Shown here one piece after another: positions 1-5,826 of a stretch of DNA of 9,306 nucleotides. The translations under genes and the position numbers were made by a program. How positions within the stretch are numbered: the stretch's first letter is position 1; each line of letters begins with the position of its first letter. The notes beneath the pieces were generated by a model. That model made no database searches and was not told the origin of the DNA. It worked only from the letters and a program-made list of their open reading frames with translations. Location of the stretch: positions 1-9,306 of the forward strand of contig CAMGTS010000038.1 of assembly GCA_946062035.1 (NCBI GenBank), in the 5' to 3' direction. Source of the stretch: an uncultured Bacteroidales bacterium. Its GTDB lineage: Bacteria > Bacteroidota > Bacteroidia > Bacteroidales > UBA932.

Positions 1-42
1 CACTGACGAATATAACGTACTGATGTGGACGGGTAGCCGAGG

Positions 43-801
43 TTATCTGTCCATATTTTTTTTAAGCTGACGGGCTAAGTTGTTAGCAAAGACAAAATCG
101 TTAAGTTGCTCGCAGTCAGAGTGAAGTATCTGCCTTGAATTACCCTGCCACAAAAGGTCACCTTTATAGATAAATCCTATGTGCTCACCTATTTCCATAA
201 CAGAATTCATGTCGTGGGTATTGATAACCGTAGTGATCTTATACTCTTGGGTTATCTCCTGAATCAGCCTGTCTATTACGATTGAAGTTGTAGGGTCCAA
301 ACCGGAATTTGGCTCGTCGCAAAACAGATATTTGGGATTCAGGGCTATGGCACGTGCGATTCCCACTCGTTTCTGCATTCCCCCTGAAAGTTGTGCCGGA
401 TACAATTTGTTCACATTCTCCAAATTGACCCTTTTAAGACAGAAATTGGCACGCTCCAACTTCTGTTCATAGCTCCAGTCCGTAAAAAAATCCATCGGGA
501 ACATGACATTCTCCTCCACAGTCGCAAAATCGAACAAGGCGCTCTGCTGGAAGAGCATTCCCATCTCTTTGCGAAAGTCTTTCTTGACAGAGAGCGGCAT
601 TTTCGTAAAATCATGAGAATCATACTTTATCTCACCTTTTTCAGGTTCATAAAGCCCCACCAAACATTTGAGAAGCACAGTCTTTCCGCTGCCGCTCGCT
701 CCGATAATAAGCGAGCACTCGCCCGGTTTGAAAGAGATATTTATCCCTTTCAGAACCTCTCTTCCGTCGAATTCCTTGTGTAAGCCGTTAACTTCTATCA
801 T
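43..801 (-). CDS. mlaF: MlaF-like ABC transporter ATPase (lipid transport)
   Basis: This is the cytoplasmic ATP-hydrolysing subunit of an Mla-type ABC importer/exporter that moves phospholipids between the inner and outer membranes. The 252-residue protein carries all ABC motifs: Walker A GASGSGKT at residues 34-41, Q-loop FQQ at 84-86, signature LSGGM at 138-142, Walker B YLFCDEP at 158-164 with catalytic Glu163, D-loop SGLDP at 166-170 and switch His196. The length and the motif set are those of an intact enzyme. It starts with ATG 5 nt after the mlaE stop, so the two genes are surely co-transcribed and, by family knowledge, form a 2+2 complex. An A8 run close to the 3' end encodes the KKN just before the stop. 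No MCE-domain (MlaD) gene is visible in the 42 nt that follow; in many Bacteroidota that partner is encoded elsewhere. The general ABC call is certain; the Mla assignment rests mainly on the MlaE neighbour. Confidence 0.93.
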   Translation of the reverse strand: MIEVNGLHKEFDGREVLKGINISFKPGECSLIIGASGSGKTVLLKCLVGLYEPEKGEIKYDSHDFTKMPLSVKKDFRKEMGMLFQQSALFDFATVEENVMFPMDFFTDWSYEQKLERANFCLKRVNLENVNKLYPAQLSGGMQKRVGIARAIALNPKYLFCDEPNSGLDPTTSIVIDRLIQEITQEYKITTVINTHDMNSVMEIGEHIGFIYKGDLLWQGNSRQILHSDCEQLNDFVFANNLARQLKKNMDR

Positions 802-806
802 ATAGA

Positions 807-1547
807 CTATAGCAAAAGTTTAGTCAGAGCAAGGTCGAATACGAGTATCAGACTGCTGCTCACAACGATCGCCTGTGTACTCGAACGTCCCACGCCAAGT
901 GAGCCGCCTTTGGCATAATATCCATAATATGCGGAAAGCGAGGTAATTATAAAACAGAATACCGCCATCTTTATCATACTATAGAATATGTACCATTTGT
1001 GAAACGCAAACCTAAGGCCCTCAACATATTGGGCCAACGTGATAATCTCTGTAAAGAAAATTATCATCCCCCCCCCCACGACTCCGATGAAGAAACTGAA
1101 GAGCATGAGTGCGGGACTGAATATTGTCGTTGCCGCTATCTTGGGAAGAATCAGGTAATTAGCCGAATTCACCCCCATAATTTCCATAGCGTCAATCTGC
1201 TCTGTTATACGCATACTGCCTATTTCTGACGAGATATTGGAACCGATTTTTCCGGCGAGTATAAGCGCCACCATTGTTGAGCAGAATTCCAAAACAAGGC
1301 TTTCTCTTGCCATTACTCCGACATAAAGTTTCGGAATAAACGGGCTTACCAGGTTATTGGCGGTCTGAATGACGATAACCGCTCCGATGAAAATCGAAAT
1401 GATGAAGATCAAGGGAATCGAAGCCATTATCAGCTTTTCAGCCTCGAACCAGAATTGCTTCCAGAATATGCCCCACTTCTCAGGCTTTCGGAAAACCCTG
1501 AGCATAAGAGTGTAGTACTCACCCGCTATTTGGAACATCTTTTTCAT
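807..1547 (-). CDS. mlaE: MlaE-like ABC transporter permease
   Basis: This is the integral inner-membrane permease of the MlaE/YrbE family, partner of the adjacent ATPase in retrograde or anterograde phospholipid transport. The 246-residue product begins with an amphipathic N-terminal region (about 1-38) followed by hydrophobic segments at about 41-61, 82-99, 131-165, 186-206 and 225-243. The family hallmark is the stretch around residues 115-136, TEQIDAMEIMGVNSANYLIL, a conserved coupling region in MlaE proteins. The length is normal. It starts with ATG 71 nt downstream of the namZ stop, behind an intrinsic terminator, and I find no clear promoter in between. Residues 157-160 (VGGG) are encoded by a run of ten G, so the reading frame depends on that tract being exactly ten long. 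The ORF is intact as written. Confidence 0.93.
   Translation of the reverse strand: MKKMFQIAGEYYTLMLRVFRKPEKWGIFWKQFWFEAEKLIMASIPLIFIISIFIGAVIVIQTANNLVSPFIPKLYVGVMARESLVLEFCSTMVALILAGKIGSNISSEIGSMRITEQIDAMEIMGVNSANYLILPKIAATTIFSPALMLFSFFIGVVGGGMIIFFTEIITLAQYVEGLRFAFHKWYIFYSMIKMAVFCFIITSLSAYYGYYAKGGSLGVGRSSTQAIVVSSSLILVFDLALTKLLL
1068..1077. repeat. G10/C10 homopolymer tract inside mlaE
   Basis: Ten consecutive C on the plus strand read as ten G in the mlaE coding strand (codons 157-160, GTG GGG GGG GGG). The gene is in frame at ten. With nine G the next codons become GGA then TGA, stopping at once. With eleven G the frame runs about 15 codons to a TGA. Mononucleotide G tracts of this length are classic slippage sites. 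No other G/C homopolymer of comparable length occurs in this window. Confidence 0.97.
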
Positions 1548-1570
1548 TCTGAAATATCCGGTCTTGTGTC

Positions 1571-1610
1571 GAAAAAAGCCGTGACCCGTTTGTTTCCGCC
1601 CGGGCCACGC
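1571..1610 (-). terminator. Rho-independent terminator after namZ
   Basis: On the minus strand, just after the namZ stop, a 9-bp GC-rich stem (plus-strand positions 1580-1588 pairing with 1601-1609, one G-U pair) encloses a 12-nt loop. Two bases later comes a run of six T (1572-1577). Stem, spacing and U tract fit an intrinsic terminator for the waaA/namZ transcript. It sits only 24 nt before the mlaE start codon, so it may also act as an attenuator for mlaEF. Confidence 0.72.
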
Positions 1611-1618
1611 CTCAGATT

Positions 1619-3031
1619 CTATTCGTAAAGCATATATGGCTGACGCGCCTTCTTGAACGCCTCAACCTCAGGCTGCCAGCTTTCACTTATTTTTTTAGCG
1701 ATTCCCTTTGCGTCAACAGCCTCCGCTAACTCAACCTTAGTAGGCTCGGTTCCGTTCTTCTCAGTCAAAGATGCCTTGACAGCCTCAACTTCGTTGATGA
1801 TCATCTCACGCACATAAGCCTTGCCGATTTCTCTTTCGAAGAATGATCTGAAGAACTTGTCACCCTCTGCGCCACTGCCCACATAAGCGTCAATAATATA
1901 AGAAAGATCTATCTGAGCCTTGTTAATCTCATCTAAAGTCAGATCCTTGCGAAGATCAACGCCATAGCACAACTCCTTTTTGCGAGGAGGATTCTTTGCG
2001 CCGAAAGTACTGTCAGGAGTAAAAGTAAACTCATAGTCAGCTTTTGTGACAGCACTCTTTCCGCCCTGCATTTCAGGAGCGCCGTAAATCTGGAAAGGCG
2101 CCTCTGTCCCTCTTCCAAGGCTGACTTCTGTAGCCTCAAAATAACATATTGAAGGATAGAGATATATACTTCTCATATTCGGAAGATTAGGAGACGGTTT
2201 TACAGGGAGTTTATAGTGGTCGGCGTGTGTGTAGTTTTTACACTTGATGACAGTCAGGTCGCACTTCAACTCTTTGTTCGGAGTCCAGTCCTCTGTTCCT
2301 AAGAATTCCAACCATCCCTCACCGTTTGCCATCTGGGCTATTTCACCCATTGTCATACCGTGGATCGTAGGGATTGGCAGCCCGCCGACACCACTTTTGA
2401 ACTTTCTGTCCAGAATTGTACCGTCAGTATAGAAACCCACAGGATTAGGACGGTCCAAAACAATGAAAGGAATATTGTATTTCGCACATTTCGCCATCAT
2501 CTTCACCATAGTAACATAATAGGTGTAGAAACGGGCGCCTACATCCTGCAAATCGAAGAGCATGACATCAAAACCGCTCATCTGCTCCTCCTCAGACATC
2601 TGAGCGCCATATAGAGAACGAATAGGAATTCCTGTCAGCTCATCGACAGAACTCGCCACATGTTCACCCGCATCGGCTGTTCCTCTGAAACCATGCTCCG
2701 GAGACATAAGGCATACGATGTCTACTCCCTGACTGATAAGGGTATCAACCACATGAGTATAAAGATTCATATCGCCTGTCTGAGCGGCCTTGATCCTACC
2801 CTCTAAAGAGCCGTCCTTTACAACCAAACCTGTCTGATTTGAGAGGAAGCAGACTTTCTTACCCTTCAACAATTCGACGTATTCATCAAAAGACTCAGCT
2901 CCCGGCTGAATATCAGCCTTATACGACCATCCGTCTTCAATGAACTCATTAACGGCGGTTTTTGTTCCGCAGTTACAAGATGCAAGCACTACGCTCAGCA
3001 TTAACATACCTACAAATCTCATACAATTCAT
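1619..3031 (-). CDS. namZ: NamZ-type exo-beta-N-acetylmuramidase lipoprotein (DUF1343)
   Basis: The protein belongs to the DUF1343/NamZ family (GH171), which removes terminal MurNAc from the non-reducing end of peptidoglycan fragments; in this phylum the function serves muropeptide recycling or scavenging. The N-terminus is a lipoprotein signal with lipobox LASC and acceptor Cys19, so it is predicted to be exported and lipid-anchored. Family blocks in order: FLSNQTGLV (62-70), MSPEHGFRG (109-117), MLFDLQDVGARFYTYYV (157-173), VLDRPNPVG (191-199), GLPIPTIHGMTMGE (217-230), PSPNLPNMRS (279-288), SLGRGTEAPF (304-313) and the C-terminal WQPEVEAF (452-459) with PYMLYE at the end. The Glu-His of SPEHG lies in the family's presumed active-site cleft. 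Between the FFER block (397-400) and the SWQPE block sits a charged stretch at about 412-445 that seems longer than usual. Met4 (position 3022) is an alternative start giving a cleaner signal peptide. It lies 69 nt after waaA. Confidence 0.9.
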   Translation of the reverse strand: MNCMRFVGMLMLSVVLASCNCGTKTAVNEFIEDGWSYKADIQPGAESFDEYVELLKGKKVCFLSNQTGLVVKDGSLEGRIKAAQTGDMNLYTHVVDTLISQGVDIVCLMSPEHGFRGTADAGEHVASSVDELTGIPIRSLYGAQMSEEEQMSGFDVMLFDLQDVGARFYTYYVTMVKMMAKCAKYNIPFIVLDRPNPVGFYTDGTILDRKFKSGVGGLPIPTIHGMTMGEIAQMANGEGWLEFLGTEDWTPNKELKCDLTVIKCKNYTHADHYKLPVKPSPNLPNMRSIYLYPSICYFEATEVSLGRGTEAPFQIYGAPEMQGGKSAVTKADYEFTFTPDSTFGAKNPPRKKELCYGVDLRKDLTLDEINKAQIDLSYIIDAYVGSGAEGDKFFRSFFEREIGKAYVREMIINEVEAVKASLTEKNGTEPTKVELAEAVDAKGIAKKISESWQPEVEAFKKARQPYMLYE

Positions 3032-3074
3032 ATCCTTAATCTGTTTATAAATTTTCTATACAGTATCCCAAGTC

Positions 3075-3082
3075 CAAACCTA
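3075..3082 (-). promoter_or_regulatory. Candidate -7 element for namZ
   Basis: The minus strand reads TAGGTTTG, an exact match to the Bacteroidetes -7 consensus TAnnTTTG, in the gap between waaA and namZ. It would place the transcript start near 3069 and give a leader of roughly 38 nt. The -33 TTTG element is weak: the nearest TTG is 23 nt upstream inside the end of waaA, farther than the usual 19-21. namZ may therefore be transcribed both from here and by read-through from waaA. Confidence 0.38.
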
Positions 3083-3100
3083 AGGCAAGCCGTGAAAAGT

Positions 3101-4399
3101 CTATTCAATACGTGAAATAATCTTTTCTGTCGCACCGAGATTCCGCTCGACATAAGATCCACAAGCCTTACCCTTATATTCTCTTAATTCTTTATCTTTT
3201 ACACAATTGTCAAGAATCTGATAGAACTCGGATGCATTGCTTACAGATATGGCTCCATCCGCTTTTATAAGGTCCACCGCCTCTTTGAAACGCTTGTAGT
3301 TCGGTCCGAAAGCAATCGGGCAACCATAAACAGCCGCCTCCAAAGTATTATGGATACCGACTCCAAAACCGCCACCTATATAACTGAAATCAGCATATTT
3401 ATACAAAGATGACAATATTCCTATGCAATCTATCACAAGAACCCTTTTATCCTTAGCTACGGGATGAGGCGACTCGCTTATCATCTCCTGCTCAACTATG
3501 GGAGCAAGTTCCGAATACATTACAACTCCGTATGATTCAAAGACTTTGGAAACTTTTTCCAATCTTTCCTCACCTATCTCGTGAGGTGCGATAACCAATT
3601 TTACCTTTGAGAAATTCTTCAGGACCTCCGCTATTATCTCCTCATCAGGAAGCCATGTACTACCGGCTACAAGAGTAAAAGCCCCTTCGGTAAACTTCTC
3701 TATTACAGGAAAATCCTTGGCGGTAAGAGCTATTTTATGGACACGGTCGAATCTCGTGTCTCCACTCAGACAGACATTCCCGGAGATATTTATCTTCTTG
3801 AGAAGTTCCACCGACTGTTCGTCCTGCACAAAAATCTTTGTAAAAGACCTTAGCATTTTTCTGAAAAAGCCGCCATACCACTTGAAAAACGCCTGCTCTT
3901 TGCGGAATATTGCCGAAATCAGATAAAGCTCAGCGCCGGAACGTCTCGCCTCAGCGATAAAATTGTACCACAGGTCGTATTTTGTAAAAATCACCTTGGC
4001 CGGTCGGAAAATTTCTATCAGTTTTTTAGCGTTTGCCGGAGTATCCATCGGAAGATAGTAGACCCAATCCGCAAGCACATAGTTTTTTCTGAGTTCATAG
4101 CCGCTCGGAGAGAAGAATGTCAGTAGAATCCTGTACGAAGGGCGGTTGTTTTTATACCACTCGATTATAGGTCTTGCCTGCTCGAACTCGCCTACCGAAG
4201 AACAATGAAACCAGATTACCTTTCCGGAAGCGTCGGTCTTGGAAGTACCGCCATCACACTTTTGGGTATAGCCTTGCTGCATCTTCTGAATCAAGCCCTT
4301 GCGACCATCACAAAACAGCTTGAGTTTAGGGTTGAACATCCCCGCTATTTTTATGAAGGCAGGGGCGACAGAGATGCCGATATTATATAATAGACTCAC
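3101..4399 (-). CDS. waaA: WaaA (KdtA) Kdo transferase for lipid A
   Basis: WaaA transfers 3-deoxy-D-manno-octulosonic acid from CMP-Kdo onto the lipid A precursor at the cytoplasmic face of the inner membrane, the first core step of lipopolysaccharide (GT30). The 432-residue protein has the usual membrane-anchoring N-terminal helix (about 3-22) and FNPKLKLFCDGRKG (22-35). The HCSSVGEFEQARP block (65-77) includes the conserved catalytic Glu71. Further blocks are the LPMDT region (116-120), KYDLWYNF (140-147), SGDTRFDRV (212-220), AGSTWLPDEE (245-254), the nucleotide-binding APHEIGEER (271-279) and GGGFGVGIHNTLEAA (342-356) with FGPNYKRFKEA (364-374). The length is normal and all motifs are present. 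The start codon is GTG; it is chosen because the encoded MSLLYNIGI fits the family N-terminus and no ATG is available. A 144-nt gap separates it from envC upstream. Confidence 0.95.
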   Translation of the reverse strand: MSLLYNIGISVAPAFIKIAGMFNPKLKLFCDGRKGLIQKMQQGYTQKCDGGTSKTDASGKVIWFHCSSVGEFEQARPIIEWYKNNRPSYRILLTFFSPSGYELRKNYVLADWVYYLPMDTPANAKKLIEIFRPAKVIFTKYDLWYNFIAEARRSGAELYLISAIFRKEQAFFKWYGGFFRKMLRSFTKIFVQDEQSVELLKKINISGNVCLSGDTRFDRVHKIALTAKDFPVIEKFTEGAFTLVAGSTWLPDEEIIAEVLKNFSKVKLVIAPHEIGEERLEKVSKVFESYGVVMYSELAPIVEQEMISESPHPVAKDKRVLVIDCIGILSSLYKYADFSYIGGGFGVGIHNTLEAAVYGCPIAFGPNYKRFKEAVDLIKADGAISVSNASEFYQILDNCVKDKELREYKGKACGSYVERNLGATEKIISRIE

Positions 4400-4416
4400 T
4401 TTTCTTGTTGTTTGTA

Positions 4417-4472
4417 ACGCAAGCCTTGAACAGAAAAAGCGTCGCTACGTTTTTCTGCGCAAGGCACAGCGT
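4417..4472 (-). repeat. Long imperfect inverted repeat upstream of waaA
   Basis: A 56-nt interrupted palindrome fills much of the envC-waaA gap. On the plus strand the left arms are ACGC, GCCTTG, CAGAAAAA and CG; the right arms are CG, TTTTTCTG, CAAGGC and GCGT. They are separated by small internal loops (AA/ACA and AA/CG), a one-base G bulge and a central TCGCTA loop, giving about 20 base pairs. It ends 17 nt before the waaA GTG. It could be an RNA hairpin in the waaA 5' leader or a weak terminator for envC. There is no U tract directly after the base of the stem, which argues against a classical terminator. Confidence 0.7.
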
Positions 4473-4488
4473 ATATACACTATGCCCA

Positions 4489-4496
4489 CAAATTTA
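4489..4496 (-). promoter_or_regulatory. Candidate -7 element for waaA
   Basis: The minus strand reads TAAATTTG, an exact match to TAnnTTTG, 93 nt before the waaA start codon. The start of transcription would be near 4483, leaving a leader of about 84 nt that contains the complete 4417-4472 hairpin. I see no good -33 TTTG at 19-21 nt spacing, so the call depends on the -7 match and the position. Confidence 0.4.
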
Positions 4497-4543
4497 TACA
4501 AAATGAACGGAAAAGGAAGTGCAGGAAAACCTGCCGCAAACGG

Positions 4544-5809
4544 CTAATTGCTTTTCAGCCAAGATTCCGGATTCTGCTTCTGCATACCGTTCCAAAGTTC
4601 AAAATGAAGCTCCGAACTCTCATCCGAAGAATCCAATGTTCCAAGCACCTGACCCGTTGAGACTTTCTGCCCGGTTTTTACAGAGACCTTACCGAGTCTG
4701 CAATAGAAAGTAAAATACGTTCCATGGCTTACAAGGACACAGTTGTGATAGCCCGGTATAAAAAGAATCTGTTTGACAACACCGTCAAAGACAGAAAACA
4801 CCTGACACCCTCTCGGAGCCGAAATGTTTATCCCATTATTGAACGGCATATTCACATTCTTAAGCGTAGGATGCTTGTTCACTCCGAACTTTTCTGTAAT
4901 AAAGCCCCTTTTGACCGGCCATGGCAAGCGTCCTTTATTGCCTTCAAATGCGCTTGAAAGTTTCAGGCTTTGAGGAGTAGCCACATAAGACTTTCCGTCA
5001 GATGCAGTGGTCTTACCGGTATTACCCTGTTTCTCAGCCTTTTTCTTTTCAGCCGCAATAGCTGCGGCGATAAGCCTCTCTACCTCTTGATTAAGACGAG
5101 CGGACTGCTTGCGCTTCTCTTTCAGTTGAGTGTTTAGCTGTTTCTGTTGTCTGTCAAGCCTATTGGCAAGTTCCTTAGATTTCCTGCCCTCTTTCTGAAG
5201 CTTATTATACTCCTCTGTATGAGCCTTTTGAGATTTGATATTGGAGTCTTTCAAGTCGGAAATGGCGGCCATCTCCTTCTCGATTTTCGCTTGAGCCTCC
5301 TTGATCTTGACACCTTCTCCATTGAGAGCTTTAGAATAGTTTTTAAGATAGCTGTAACGTCTGTATCCTTGCTCGATATTGTCACTTGCGAGGATGTACA
5401 TAAACCATGTACGGTTATCCCTGTTGACATAGGCTTTTTTTATCATCCTGGAATAATCGGATTTCAGCGTATCAAGTTGCCGCCTCATTTTCCGCAACAA
5501 TTCCGTCCGGTTGGTTATTTCGTTATCCTGTTCTTTTATCTCCGCATCCAAACGGTCAATCAGTTTTTTTCTTGTCTGTGCTTTCTTCTGATAGAGAGAG
5601 AGTTCTGTCAGAGTATTCCTCCTTTTACGCTTAGTCTGCTCTATCTGCCTGTCAAGAAATTCAATGTCTTTATTAAGCTTTTCGATCTCCGCCTTTTTGT
5701 TTTCTATATTCTTGTTCGTCTGCGCAAAAGACGGAATGCCAAGGCAGAGCACCGCCGCAAGCGACAGGCTGAAAAACAAAAACTTAAATATATAGCTCCT
5801 TTTCTCCAA
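4544..5809 (-). CDS. envC: EnvC-like murein hydrolase activator (degenerate LytM/M23)
   Basis: This is a secreted coiled-coil protein with a C-terminal LytM (peptidase M23) fold that has lost its metal site, the arrangement of EnvC/NlpD-type activators of cell-separation amidases. Residues 1-30 form a signal peptide ending near FAQ. Residues about 31-260 are almost entirely charged coiled coil, in two stretches around a central segment (about 130-160). The LytM domain covers about 295-419. The catalytic positions have changed: the HxxxD site reads NNGIN (Asn324, Asn328), the later YAHL-type His is Arg371 (YCRL), and HxH reads ELH (Glu400, His402). It should therefore bind and activate an amidase and not cut peptidoglycan itself. 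The start is TTG at 5809: no ATG or internal Met gives a signal peptide, and this start lies 17 nt after the TPR gene stop. It is probably translated from the same mRNA as the TPR gene. Confidence 0.9.
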   Translation of the reverse strand: MEKRSYIFKFLFFSLSLAAVLCLGIPSFAQTNKNIENKKAEIEKLNKDIEFLDRQIEQTKRKRRNTLTELSLYQKKAQTRKKLIDRLDAEIKEQDNEITNRTELLRKMRRQLDTLKSDYSRMIKKAYVNRDNRTWFMYILASDNIEQGYRRYSYLKNYSKALNGEGVKIKEAQAKIEKEMAAISDLKDSNIKSQKAHTEEYNKLQKEGRKSKELANRLDRQQKQLNTQLKEKRKQSARLNQEVERLIAAAIAAEKKKAEKQGNTGKTTASDGKSYVATPQSLKLSSAFEGNKGRLPWPVKRGFITEKFGVNKHPTLKNVNMPFNNGINISAPRGCQVFSVFDGVVKQILFIPGYHNCVLVSHGTYFTFYCRLGKVSVKTGQKVSTGQVLGTLDSSDESSELHFELWNGMQKQNPESWLKSN

Positions 5810-5826
5810 ATCTCTGTGTATTAACC

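Noticed and set aside
56..63. T8/A8 run in the last codons of mlaF as a second slippage switch
   Set aside because: A slip would change only the last few residues, so a functional switch is unlikely.
2..69. Plus-strand frame open from the window edge to a TGA at 67-69
   Set aside because: Only 22 codons, overlapping the mlaF 3' end, with no recognisable motif; it could be the tail of a convergent gene but cannot be supported.
4521..4534. GCAGG-AAAA-CCTGC hairpin just after the envC stop as a terminator
   Set aside because: The stem is only 5 bp and is not followed by a T run on the minus strand; too weak to call.
5147..5824. Open frame of 225 codons on the plus strand across envC
   Set aside because: It is wholly antisense to the envC signal peptide and coiled coil; the hydrophobic, Phe/Leu-rich product is what the reverse complement of Lys/Glu-rich codons gives.
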